DNA of 56,260 bases from an uncultured Prevotella sp. (GTDB lineage: Bacteria; Bacteroidota; Bacteroidia; Bacteroidales; Bacteroidaceae). The stretch's first letter is position 1; each line of letters opens with the position of its first letter. The stretch is from the NCBI GenBank assembly GCA_900557405.1, contig USSF01000004.1:1-56260 (forward strand), written 5' to 3'. A program made the position numbers and the translations under genes. Under the pieces are notes generated by a model, which did no database searches, was not told where the DNA came from, and saw nothing but the letters and a program-made list of their open reading frames with translations. Positions 16,470 through 25,049 of the stretch are shown here, one piece after another.

Positions 16470-16508
16470 TCGTATATAATCCTACGAATCAAAGAAAACA
16501 GACCCACT

Positions 16509-17174
16509 ATGGACGTAAAGATTGAATCCTCATGGAAACAGCACATCGGTGGGGAATTCCAGAAGCAATACTTCGTCGACCTGACAAATTTCGTCAGGGA
16601 GGAATACCTCCACCACACCTGTTTCCCGCCAGGCAGCCAGATATTCAACGCCTTCAACCTCTGTCCGTTCGACGACGTGAAGGTGGTAATCATCGGCCAG
16701 GACCCGTACCACGAGCCGGGCCAGGCCCACGGGCTCAGCTTCTCCGTATGCGACGGAGTGCCGTTCCCGCCCTCACTGCAGAACATTTTCAAGGAGATAC
16801 AGCTTGACCTGGGCACACCAATCCCCACGACAGGCAACCTGACACGTTGGGCCGAGCAGGGAGTGCTGCTGCTCAACGCCACGCTCACCGTGAGGGCACA
16901 CCAGGCTGCCAGCCACCAGCGCAAAGGATGGGAGCAGTTCACCGACGCCGCGATAAAGGCCCTCAGCGCCGACCGCCAGAACCTCGTATTCATTCTCTGG
17001 GGCGGCTACGCCAGAAGCAAGGCACCGCTCATAGACCAGGGGAAGCACCTCGTGCTCCAGTCCGTGCACCCATCGCCCCTCTCTGCCAACCGCGGCGGAT
17101 GGTTCGGCAACCACCACTTCTCCCGCTGCAACGAATACCTGAAGCAGCACAACATCACCCCGATAAACTGGTAA
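16509..17174 (+). CDS. ung: Uracil-DNA glycosylase (family 1)
   Basis: 221 residues from ATG 16509 (MDVKIESSWKQ). It removes uracil from DNA to start base-excision repair. The water-activating motif is GQDPYHEPGQAHGLSFSV (about 62-79). The uracil-recognising LLLNATLTVRAHQAASH follows, and the minor-groove loop is HPSPLSANRGGW. All family-1 motifs are intact and length is typical. DUF3109 follows 39 bp downstream, probably on the same transcript. Confidence 0.95.
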   Translation: MDVKIESSWKQHIGGEFQKQYFVDLTNFVREEYLHHTCFPPGSQIFNAFNLCPFDDVKVVIIGQDPYHEPGQAHGLSFSVCDGVPFPPSLQNIFKEIQLDLGTPIPTTGNLTRWAEQGVLLLNATLTVRAHQAASHQRKGWEQFTDAAIKALSADRQNLVFILWGGYARSKAPLIDQGKHLVLQSVHPSPLSANRGGWFGNHHFSRCNEYLKQHNITPINW

Positions 17175-17213
17175 AGGGCAATACGTCACATTTCTAAATT
17201 AAAGGAACTTATC

Positions 17214-17816
17214 ATGCCAACCCCCTACCTCCCCATACTTCAAGTCGGCGACGTACTCCTCTCGCCCGACATCATAACCGAGCGCTTCTGCTGCGACCTC
17301 GACGCCTGCCACGGCATCTGCTGCGTGGAAGGCGACGCCGGAGCACCCGTCACGCTCGACGAAACAGCACAGATAGAAAACGCCGTGGACACCGTGTGGA
17401 ACGACCTCTCCGCCCAGGCACAAGCCGTAATAGACAAGCAAGGAGTGGCCTACGCCGACCGCGACGGAGACCTCGTGACAAGCATCGTAGGCGGAAAAGA
17501 CTGCGTCTTCACCTGCTACGATAACGGATGCTGCCTATGCGCCCTCGAGAAAGCATGGCGCGCACACAGGCTCACAGACTTCTGCAAGCCCATCAGCTGC
17601 GCACTATACCCCATACGCGAAAAGCAGCTCGGCAACGGGCTCACCGGACTGAACTACCACCGCTGGGACGTATGCCGCGACGCTGTGAAGAAAGGCCGCG
17701 AGCTCGACCTCCCCATATACAAATTCCTGAAAGGTCCGCTCACGAGGCGCTTCGGCGAAGAATGGTACAAAGAGCTCGAAGCCGTGGCAGAAGAATTCCT
17801 GAAGCAGGAACTGTAA
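17214..17816 (+). CDS. DUF3109 family cysteine-rich protein
   Basis: 200 residues with three cysteine clusters: CCDLDACHGICC (about 24-35), CVFTCYDNGCCLC (about 90-102) and a cysteine before ALYPIR (about 121). This spacing matches the DUF3109 family, related to the YkgJ group of presumed zinc or iron-sulfur binding proteins. No signal peptide. It may be a cytosolic metalloprotein; the reaction is unknown. Probably co-transcribed with ung and converging on the AraC gene. Confidence 0.8.
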   Translation: MPTPYLPILQVGDVLLSPDIITERFCCDLDACHGICCVEGDAGAPVTLDETAQIENAVDTVWNDLSAQAQAVIDKQGVAYADRDGDLVTSIVGGKDCVFTCYDNGCCLCALEKAWRAHRLTDFCKPISCALYPIREKQLGNGLTGLNYHRWDVCRDAVKKGRELDLPIYKFLKGPLTRRFGEEWYKELEAVAEEFLKQEL

Positions 17817-17867
17817 GAGAAAAACCATACAAAGCAACAATCCGTGACAGGATGAGAAAAAGAACCC

Positions 17868-18746
17868 TCAATCCTTCCTGTATCTCGAAGGCGAGATACC
17901 CACATGCTCCTTGAAATACTTGCCAAGGAACGACTGGTTGGGGAAATTAAGCTCCTTGGCAATCTCCTTGATACTCTTCGACGTATTCTGGAGCAGCACA
18001 CGAAGCTCAAGCGTAACATACTTGTCAATCCACTCGTTGGGCGAACGGTGGCTCACCGACTTCACCGTCTCCGAGAGATACTTCGACGTGATGCACATCT
18101 GCTCGCCATACCAACCCACACGGCGCTCCGAACGGAAATTCTGCTCCACAAGGCGGATGAACTCCGTGAAGATAGCCTCCGCACGCGTCTGCTTCTTCGT
18201 TGAACTTTGCTGCACGCCATACATCACATGGCTGATGTCGTAAATCATGGCAGCCATCAGCGAGCGCGCCACATCACTGCGGAAATTATGGTCAGTCATC
18301 TCCACCTTCTGCTGGATCATGTCATAATAAGTAAGAATATTGTCTGCCTCGTCAGCCTTCAGTCCGAACACAGGATGACTGCGCGAGAAAAGGAAAAGCG
18401 ACGAAAGGTCATGCACGCCCTGCATCACACCATTGAAGAAATTCTCCGACATCATTATGGCAACGCCGCTCAAGTCATCACTCAGCCAGCTATGGTTTAC
18501 CACCTGACCCTCGCTGATGATAATCACGTCATTGGGTTTCACCACACGCTCCTCCGTATCAACCGTATAGCGAGCCTCGCCCCGCAGGCACAAGCCCACA
18601 AGGATGCAGCCCATACGGCGCGCCACATCATACTCCATAGGCAAATCGCCGAACTCCGGGAACAGCAGCAGGTCGTCGCCGATTGACGGTCCCTGATATT
18701 TCTGCTTGGTGGAAGCCACCGTGATCACTTCAATATTATCATACAT
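17868..18746 (-). CDS. AraC family transcriptional regulator
   Basis: 292 residues. The N-terminal half has a cupin-like effector domain (YTVDTEERVVKPNDVIIISEGQVV, split here as YTVDTEERV and PNDVIIISEGQVV). The C-terminal 100 residues hold the double helix-turn-helix, including ITSKYLSETVK and SIKEIAKELNFPNQSFLGKYFKEH. It is a one-component sensor-activator or repressor; ligand and targets are unknown. Single gene with its own promoter, converging with DUF3109. Confidence 0.9.
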   Translation of the reverse strand: MYDNIEVITVASTKQKYQGPSIGDDLLLFPEFGDLPMEYDVARRMGCILVGLCLRGEARYTVDTEERVVKPNDVIIISEGQVVNHSWLSDDLSGVAIMMSENFFNGVMQGVHDLSSLFLFSRSHPVFGLKADEADNILTYYDMIQQKVEMTDHNFRSDVARSLMAAMIYDISHVMYGVQQSSTKKQTRAEAIFTEFIRLVEQNFRSERRVGWYGEQMCITSKYLSETVKSVSHRSPNEWIDKYVTLELRVLLQNTSKSIKEIAKELNFPNQSFLGKYFKEHVGISPSRYRKD

Positions 18747-18775
18747 ATCTATTGTCCTCTTTTCCGTTTACCTCA

Positions 18776-18806
18776 CAAAATTAATACATTTCCCCGATTG
18801 GGCAAG
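18776..18806 (-). promoter_or_regulatory. Promoter of the AraC regulator gene
   Basis: Minus strand CTTG (18803-18806), 19 nt, TAATTTTG (18776-18783), a near-full match to TTTG/TAnnTTTG. Confidence 0.6.
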
Positions 18807-18894
18807 CGCAAAACACGAATATCTGCCACAATCAACCAAAAAACCGCCACAATGCCCAATTTCCGTCGTCACCTCTACTCGATACCGCCCACTA

Positions 18895-19150
18895 TCCCAA
18901 TCTTATTCGTTTCTACTCTCACTTCCTCACCTTCCCGGTTGGAAGCGCCCTGCTTATCGCCGGAGATTCAACGGGCAGGGCGCGAGCTAAGCTATGGTTT
19001 ACCGGGAGTATAGCTATGATATACTGTCGGTATACCTATGCTGAACTCTTGGTACCAGATAGCTGGACTCTTGGTACCAGACAGCTGGACTTTTCTGGTA
19101 CTATTATTCTAAAGTCTTTACAGTGACGTCTACAATCAATATTTAACCCG
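18895..19150 (+). repeat. Copy of the large interspersed non-coding element
   Basis: It shares ordered landmarks with 46080-46380: CTCAC-rich stretch, GCGCCCTG, TTATCG, GATTCAAYGG, CAGGGCGC, GTTTACCGGNAGTATAGCTAT, ACTGTYGGT and TTTACAGTGA. Within it a 24-bp stretch around CTCTTGGTACCAGAYAGCTG is tandemly duplicated (about 19046-19090). It fills the 577-bp space between the AraC gene and the M6 protease terminator. No open frame of coding character. Confidence 0.7.
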
Positions 19151-19210
19151 CAAAAAACAGCTTTACTCACTACCTATAAGCCGGATTCTTATTCCCTGTC
19201 TATGCCTTTA

Positions 19211-19255
19211 CCCCCAACCAGTCATTATAAACGCCCTGATGACCTGTTTGGGGGT
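19211..19255. repeat. CCCCCAAAC-type intergenic palindrome, copy 1
   Basis: CCCCCAACCAGTCAT on the left and GATGACCTGTTTGGGGG on the right are imperfect complements. It belongs to the same family as 35465-35510 and 50637-50665. Confidence 0.5.
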
Positions 19256-19260
19256 TGACG

Positions 19261-19290
19261 AAAAAAACGCGGCCCTTCACAGAGCCGCGT
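19261..19290 (-). terminator. Terminator of the M6 metalloprotease gene
   Basis: On the minus strand ACGCGGCTC, loop, GGGCCGCGT followed by TTTTTT: a textbook intrinsic terminator 35 nt after the stop codon. Confidence 0.85.
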
Positions 19291-19323
19291 CAAATCTTAA
19301 ATCAAATAAATATGAGAAGCGTA

Positions 19324-21519
19324 TTACTTCCTCACAATCTTCTTTCCATTTACAATCACGATTCCCTTATAGTCATCGCCCACCTGCTGTCCGGCCAGAT
19401 TGAACACTCTGCCGTCCTTCTTCACGCCTGTGGTCGTAACGCCATTGATGCTAAGGGCATCTGTCTTGCGGTAGATCTGGAAATTACCCTTTGCCTCCGT
19501 AAAGCTTGAGAAACCTACTGCATCCTTGCTGTAAGAGAGGTATCTCGGAGTGGATGTACCGGAGAACGTAATTGAAGCATTGCCATCGGCAATGGAAATC
19601 TTTGTCATACAGTTGGCATCAGCCTTGGTCGTAAGCTTCAATCCAGTCTTTGTCATGCTCAGATAGCTCTTATCATACAAAAAGCCCCAGTCGCCCGAAT
19701 CTGTCTGCAAAAGCTTCATCACCATTACGGCATCATTGCTCAATACATTGTCGCCAAGAATCTTAACTGAAGTTGCTCCACGATAGTCGCCCTGGGCATC
19801 TACCGACATAGCCACATTGTCATCCTTGCTTACCAGTATCACCATGTCATTGGGTGCAAGAGTGCTTACATCATCTACACGGACGAATGGTTCGCCATTG
19901 TCTGCGATATAAGCCGGAGCAAGGTCACGGTCCTTGAAATTGAATGTCACGATACCGTCAGAAGTCTTCAATATCTTATAGATTGGGGCATCCGTGGTGC
20001 TTCCGCCCTCAAGCCAATTGAAACTTATTATATTGTTCACGCCATTTCCGAAGAGGTCGGCCGGTTTGGCGTCATTACCGAGGGCTCTGCCTCCTGCTGT
20101 AACCACCATGGCACGCTTCTTGTTCTGTACCACATTTGCCGCATTGGACGACCACTTGGCCCTGTCGTAAGCGAAACGCGTAACAAGAAGACCTGTGCCG
20201 AACTCTTTCGGATACCAGGTGCCTGCCTGACGGTTTTCCATAATGTAATATTCGTTGGCATTTGAAGGATTGCGGTACAATACTGCGAAATCACCCTCTG
20301 CATCATTTACATCTGTGAGAGATACTGACGCTGCTTCATTAAGCTCTGGTATCTTGAGCCAACCCATATAACTGCGCTCGTAGGCATTATAACCTACCGG
20401 AGCATATGAGCCTCTTGCATATGGACCTGTATCCATGACAGACCAGCTGCCCATTGGAGAATCATTCCTGTAAGAATATGTAGGATCATAGAAATCTGGC
20501 AGACCAAGCGCATGGCCCAACTCATGAACCATTACTCCCATACCCATTACCTCTTTTCCGGTTGAACCGTTCAGCTCATTACCTACGAAATATGAACCAA
20601 AGATATATTCATCTACAGCTCCTGTACTTACACCCAAGTCGCGCTCATGAGGCCAGATGGTGTTAGGGTCGCTGCTCGTTGCCTCACCATAACCGGCATA
20701 CAGGACAATTACATTAGGAATCTTGTATTTCTCTTCATATTTGCTGAAATCCACTCCCTGGCTGATGGCATCGCGGATTGCCTCCTTGACCATTGCCAAC
20801 ACGCCGACATCATGACCGCCGCCTGAACCATTGGCTCCATATTGCTTGTAGGAATTAGGAAGAGTAACCTTGGCTACGATATCAAACGTAGGGTCAAACA
20901 TTCCACGGCTCTGTGCCAGAAAATAATCTCTCACCGAACCTACCTGATACGGACTGTCTTCTGCATAGCCTTCAGCATTAAAGTAGCGCTTATACTTCTC
21001 TATTGTCGTAGATGCCTGAAACTTGACATCCGAGAACTCTACCATTATGACAGGTATGGTGTGCTTGCCTACAGAAGGTATCGCACCGAGTCCGCTCTGA
21101 CCATACGTACCGAGTCCGTCTGCGCTCGATGAGCCGATGGCTCTGGATATTGAGCGTCTTGCAGGGCTGTCAGTCCTGCTGTACTCTATCTCTGCAGCAT
21201 CTGCCGGTTTGAGGGTATTCTGAAGTACAAATGCCTTCTCACGTTCTGTACGGTCTGCAATGTCATGCACAAGTATGGATGATGCAGACAGTCTGCCATC
21301 CTTTACTACAGCATAATACAGAGCACCGTTTTCATCCGGCACTACTACCTGATCATCCGGCGTGGTGTAATACGCAAGATAACCGTCACCGTTCTTGTAG
21401 AGCATTACTGTCGTTCCGTCACTTTGCTTCATCGGGAACAACTTGTGGATAGCGCGCACCGCATGGGCAGACATGCTTACAGCCAATGCCAACGCTGCCA
21501 TTGCTAAAGTCTTTTTCAT
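19324..21519 (-). CDS. Secreted M6-family metalloprotease with C-terminal sorting-like domain
   Basis: 731 residues from ATG 21519; an upstream in-frame ATG at 21579 lies before the predicted transcription start. Signal peptide MKKTLAMAALALAVSMSAHA. The catalytic zinc motif is HELGHALGLPD (about 346-356) in an M6/immune-inhibitor-A-like domain, so it should degrade host or dietary proteins outside the cell. The last 40 residues, with VFNLAGQQV and KGIVIVNGKKIVRK, match the C-terminal sorting-like tails of Prevotella secreted proteins. It lies directly after the RagAB-type operon but has its own promoter and terminator. Confidence 0.85.
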   Translation of the reverse strand: MKKTLAMAALALAVSMSAHAVRAIHKLFPMKQSDGTTVMLYKNGDGYLAYYTTPDDQVVVPDENGALYYAVVKDGRLSASSILVHDIADRTEREKAFVLQNTLKPADAAEIEYSRTDSPARRSISRAIGSSSADGLGTYGQSGLGAIPSVGKHTIPVIMVEFSDVKFQASTTIEKYKRYFNAEGYAEDSPYQVGSVRDYFLAQSRGMFDPTFDIVAKVTLPNSYKQYGANGSGGGHDVGVLAMVKEAIRDAISQGVDFSKYEEKYKIPNVIVLYAGYGEATSSDPNTIWPHERDLGVSTGAVDEYIFGSYFVGNELNGSTGKEVMGMGVMVHELGHALGLPDFYDPTYSYRNDSPMGSWSVMDTGPYARGSYAPVGYNAYERSYMGWLKIPELNEAASVSLTDVNDAEGDFAVLYRNPSNANEYYIMENRQAGTWYPKEFGTGLLVTRFAYDRAKWSSNAANVVQNKKRAMVVTAGGRALGNDAKPADLFGNGVNNIISFNWLEGGSTTDAPIYKILKTSDGIVTFNFKDRDLAPAYIADNGEPFVRVDDVSTLAPNDMVILVSKDDNVAMSVDAQGDYRGATSVKILGDNVLSNDAVMVMKLLQTDSGDWGFLYDKSYLSMTKTGLKLTTKADANCMTKISIADGNASITFSGTSTPRYLSYSKDAVGFSSFTEAKGNFQIYRKTDALSINGVTTTGVKKDGRVFNLAGQQVGDDYKGIVIVNGKKIVRK

Positions 21520-21581
21520 ATTTCTAAAATTAAAATTTACAAAAAAACGAATGCTTTTCATTATATCATAAATACACATTG

Positions 21582-21612
21582 CAAATATACGAACATTTAG
21601 CTTACTACCAAT
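21582..21612 (-). promoter_or_regulatory. Promoter of the M6 metalloprotease gene
   Basis: Minus strand ATTG (21609-21612), 19 nt, TATATTTG (21582-21589). Transcription would start near 21575, which fixes the start codon at 21519. Confidence 0.65.
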
Positions 21613-21720
21613 CTTTTATGGCAAATATTTATCATTGTTTTAGATTTTATCTGTTTTTTCAGTGTTTTTACCGCTCTTTACAAGGTATATTCCTGCTTTG
21701 CCACCACAAATGCGAATACG

Positions 21721-21758
21721 AAAAAGCGCTGCAACCCAAACCATTGAGTTGCAGCGCC
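21721..21758 (-). terminator. Terminator of the RagAB-type operon
   Basis: GCGCTGCAAC pairs perfectly with GTTGCAGCGC and is followed by TTTTTC on the minus strand. It lies about 60 nt past the last operon gene. Confidence 0.85.
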
Positions 21759-21816
21759 TGATATTGTCAATCCATCACAGCATGTATGCCGGAAGGATTA
21801 TTGCTCTGATAAGAGT

Positions 21817-23652
21817 TTACTTGTTGAGAAGCTTCTTGCCGTCCTTAACAACGATACCCTTGAAGTTCTTGCCAACTTCCTGACCGGCGATGTTGAACAT
21901 CTTGCCGCTCTTCTTAACGAGCTTGTCAGCAACAGCATTGTTTACGTCAAGAGTTGCATCACCCTGAAGAACGTAGATTGTTGTCTCAACGCCCTTACCT
22001 TTGATCTTAACCTCGCCTTGACGACCTGTTACACCCTCAGGAAGTGCATCTGCCTGGAAAGACATTCCATAGAAGTGAGCATAATTGTCGCCCTTGGCAT
22101 CTGTATAGAGGTCACCGATTGACCAAGAAAGCCACTCTGGAGTTTCTACCTCATAGTTTGGAGCTTCCTCATCAATATTACCCTCGCTATCTGTAGCAAA
22201 GAATGGATTTACAGTGTAGAAAGGAGCACATGGATAACCATCAGCACCCTCTACTGGAGCAGCATCAAACGCATTGCCACGAGCATCATCTGTAAGAGTT
22301 ACGGTGCTGGCACCTGTTCCTGTTACGCGTACAACGTTATAGAACAAATCCGGATCCTCGAAGCCATAGAAGCCAGGTTGGTAAGCTGCATCTACGCCGT
22401 CATACATACCAACGATACCGATCTTTGTAGAAAGGTTGCCAGCATAAGCTGTCATACCCATCTCGTCTGGGTTATCTTTCTTCTTATAGAGCATGAGACC
22501 CATATATCTTGAATCAAGATCCTCAGCTGGAGGAGTCATACCGAAACCACCGAAGTCAACACCATCCTGCTCAAGTCCTGTAACATAAATACAGAACTCT
22601 GTACCTGCAGGAAGAATAACCGGCTCAGATGATGTATTACCGAATCCGTCCTTAACCTTCTTTGTGAAATGGATAGAACCGTCAGAAGCCCTGAAATAAG
22701 AACCGATCTGCTGCTTTGTAGCGAAATCTGTTGTATCACCAGCCTCACATGTCAGGGTTGCAAGTATATTATCACCTGGCATAACAAGAGCTTCACCATT
22801 ACTCCAAGTGTCATAAGCAGCGTCTGTGATGTATGCCGTAAGCTTTACATCCTTTGCAAGAGGCTGAGACTTAGAGAAACCTGTGAATACGATCTCATTT
22901 ATACAAAGAGGAGCAGCTGTTGTTCCGAAATACTGTGAAACGCCACTGATTGTACCACGCTCTTCGTTATTTACGATAACCTTTCCATTTCCGAAAAGAT
23001 AGTTTGTAGAAGTGATACCAGAAAGAGAGTTCACATTAGAATAAAGCTTATCGTTGACGTATTCTCCTGAGTGGTCATCGATAGGATACAGAACGCTCTT
23101 CTCGTTAGGACCGACATATCCCCAGTTCAGACCATACTCCAAATCCAGGAAATCATCGAAACGGGAATCACCGTCAGCCAAACCCATTGAGTAGATGTTG
23201 TTTGTTCCAACACAGAAAGAGTCACGCTGATTGATCAGAATCGGAGCAAACTGTGGGATACCCATATTGGTACTGAATGTATAATTGCCACCAGCTTCCG
23301 ACACTGCATTTCCATGGAAATCTCTGAAGTAAGCCTTATTTGACTTGTTCTCGAATACAATCGGAGTATTCATAGGAGTCATCAGCTGTGTGAGGACAGA
23401 ACCATATCCATCAAGACCCCAACCAACATAGAATGTTCCTGTAGGGTGATTGAAATAAGTTCCTGTGGTAACTGAACGTGCAGGAGCCTTCGCACCTTTA
23501 CCTTTATTCACATACATACCGATTCCTTCGCTCACCTTAAGTGAGTTTACCAAAGGATTCTTCACCTTTGCATCCATTGAATATGGAGCATTCTGGGCGA
23601 AACCTGCTACAGAAAACATTGCGGCAGCAGATAAAAGAAATGCCTTTTTCAT
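21817..23652 (-). CDS. Secreted protein of unknown function with C-terminal sorting-like domain
   Basis: 611 residues. Signal peptide MKKAFLLSAAAMFSVAGFAQ. The body is rich in Gly, Asn, Asp and aromatic residues in beta-type patterns, as in large surface proteins of Bacteroidales; I recognise no enzyme motif. The last 40 residues, MFNIAGQEV then KGIVVKDGKKLLNK, are closely alike to the tail of the neighbouring M6 protease, so both are probably handled by the same export or anchoring route. It follows DUF4302 by 30 bp and ends the SusC-led operon, suggesting a surface-exposed accessory, perhaps substrate binding. Confidence 0.7.
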   Translation of the reverse strand: MKKAFLLSAAAMFSVAGFAQNAPYSMDAKVKNPLVNSLKVSEGIGMYVNKGKGAKAPARSVTTGTYFNHPTGTFYVGWGLDGYGSVLTQLMTPMNTPIVFENKSNKAYFRDFHGNAVSEAGGNYTFSTNMGIPQFAPILINQRDSFCVGTNNIYSMGLADGDSRFDDFLDLEYGLNWGYVGPNEKSVLYPIDDHSGEYVNDKLYSNVNSLSGITSTNYLFGNGKVIVNNEERGTISGVSQYFGTTAAPLCINEIVFTGFSKSQPLAKDVKLTAYITDAAYDTWSNGEALVMPGDNILATLTCEAGDTTDFATKQQIGSYFRASDGSIHFTKKVKDGFGNTSSEPVILPAGTEFCIYVTGLEQDGVDFGGFGMTPPAEDLDSRYMGLMLYKKKDNPDEMGMTAYAGNLSTKIGIVGMYDGVDAAYQPGFYGFEDPDLFYNVVRVTGTGASTVTLTDDARGNAFDAAPVEGADGYPCAPFYTVNPFFATDSEGNIDEEAPNYEVETPEWLSWSIGDLYTDAKGDNYAHFYGMSFQADALPEGVTGRQGEVKIKGKGVETTIYVLQGDATLDVNNAVADKLVKKSGKMFNIAGQEVGKNFKGIVVKDGKKLLNK

Positions 23653-23682
23653 AATTACGAATTTAAAATATTAATAAATTTA

Positions 23683-25035
23683 TTACAATGTCATATTGAA
23701 CCACCAAGCTGCATCAGCAGCAGAAACAAATTTCAGATTTGACATATCAAACTTAGTGTCTACAGCAGAAACGACAAACTGGTTTGAAAGATTCTGGATG
23801 AATGTTTTCAGACTTGGAATACCTGAAAGCACGTTAGCATCTGAATCAGATTTCGGCTGAACGTATTCAAACTTAGCATTGCCTTCATTCTCAGAATATG
23901 CGAATTCATACTCTGCAAAGTTATCTGAACCGTACTGAACCCTCAGATAATATTTCTCTACAGAATTATCGTAATACAAGAACATAGCCCTCAAAGCATA
24001 TTTCTTGTTTATACTCTTGAACTCATTGGAAATAGACGACATACATTCAGCAACCTTGTCTGATACTCCAGGAGCCTTGACACTTACCGAAAGTCTTCTC
24101 TTGTCTACAGAGATACGCTGGTTGAAGAAACGAAGCGGCTCGTCACCATCAATATAGCAATCTGCATTGTCTACACTCTGGAAGATGTCCTTCTCCTTGT
24201 CATACTTGAAGTCCTGAACTGTATACTCACCGTATTTCTTGGCATCACGGAAACGAAGGTAATAGTCATCACCACGCTTCGTGATAAGGAACGGATTGAA
24301 AGTCTGGTCCATAACAGCATCTCCATCATAAGGATAAATGTTAGGCACACCACCGGCATAATCAATCATCCTGTATCGGTCACCGCCTATGTGAAGCACA
24401 TCAAATGAAGGCTGTGTGGATGGGAACATCTTGGACTGGAAGCTCTTTACATCCGAAAGATAAGCCTCGAAGTCAACACCCTCTTCTACTGGAGTGAGAA
24501 GGTTATAGGTACCACGCTTCTTACCCTTCAACATCATATAAGAGGCATCCTCCGGAGCATCTACAATGATAAACTCAAAGTCGCCGCCAATACCCGTACC
24601 GGTCTCGTCGATAGTATTGTCCCTGTCACCTGTCTGAGGAACATCCTCCGGATCAGAGAATGCATGTACAACAGGATTGTATGTGTCGAATGACAATACC
24701 GGACCATTGTCCGTTATCACATCCCAACTTGAAGTTGCACTGAGATATTTTCCATTTGATAGAAGATTATTCATGGAAGCATCTACTGACTTGTTGGCAT
24801 GGAAACGGAACATCAACAGATAACCGGTTCCGTACGGTGCCTCATTCTGAGTGGTCGGATAGAGCTGTACTGCCCAACCATTTGGAGAAGCTGTAAGACG
24901 CTGAGAATAAAGCGAACTAGCCTCATTAAGACGCTCAGCAGCTGTCTTGTCGAACAAATCATCCTCCTCATTGACACATGCCGTGAAAGACAGTGCAGCA
25001 GAGCAAAGGAGAGCTATTGAAAATATTTTATTCAT
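23683..25035 (-). CDS. DUF4302 domain lipoprotein
   Basis: 450 residues. The signal peptide ends in a lipobox, FTAC (Cys about 20), so it should be a lipid-anchored protein. The stretch NEEDDLFDKTAAERLNEA followed by SPNGWAVQLYP is the usual opening of DUF4302, a family found next to SusC/SusD pairs. The acidic residues right after the lipid cysteine (VNEEDD) fit the surface-export signal of Bacteroidetes lipoproteins. It probably helps bind substrate or assists the metallopeptidase upstream. Confidence 0.8.
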   Translation of the reverse strand: MNKIFSIALLCSAALSFTACVNEEDDLFDKTAAERLNEASSLYSQRLTASPNGWAVQLYPTTQNEAPYGTGYLLMFRFHANKSVDASMNNLLSNGKYLSATSSWDVITDNGPVLSFDTYNPVVHAFSDPEDVPQTGDRDNTIDETGTGIGGDFEFIIVDAPEDASYMMLKGKKRGTYNLLTPVEEGVDFEAYLSDVKSFQSKMFPSTQPSFDVLHIGGDRYRMIDYAGGVPNIYPYDGDAVMDQTFNPFLITKRGDDYYLRFRDAKKYGEYTVQDFKYDKEKDIFQSVDNADCYIDGDEPLRFFNQRISVDKRRLSVSVKAPGVSDKVAECMSSISNEFKSINKKYALRAMFLYYDNSVEKYYLRVQYGSDNFAEYEFAYSENEGNAKFEYVQPKSDSDANVLSGIPSLKTFIQNLSNQFVVSAVDTKFDMSNLKFVSAADAAWWFNMTL

Positions 25036-25049
25036 AATCGTTACTGTCT

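Noticed and set aside
16413..16508. N-terminal extension of uracil-DNA glycosylase
   Set aside because: The extra 32 residues are not family-like and lie upstream of the predicted transcription start.
19021..19095. Insertion-sequence end or attachment site
   Set aside because: Tandem GGTACCAG stretches look like ends, but no transposase or target duplication is visible; assigned to the interspersed element.
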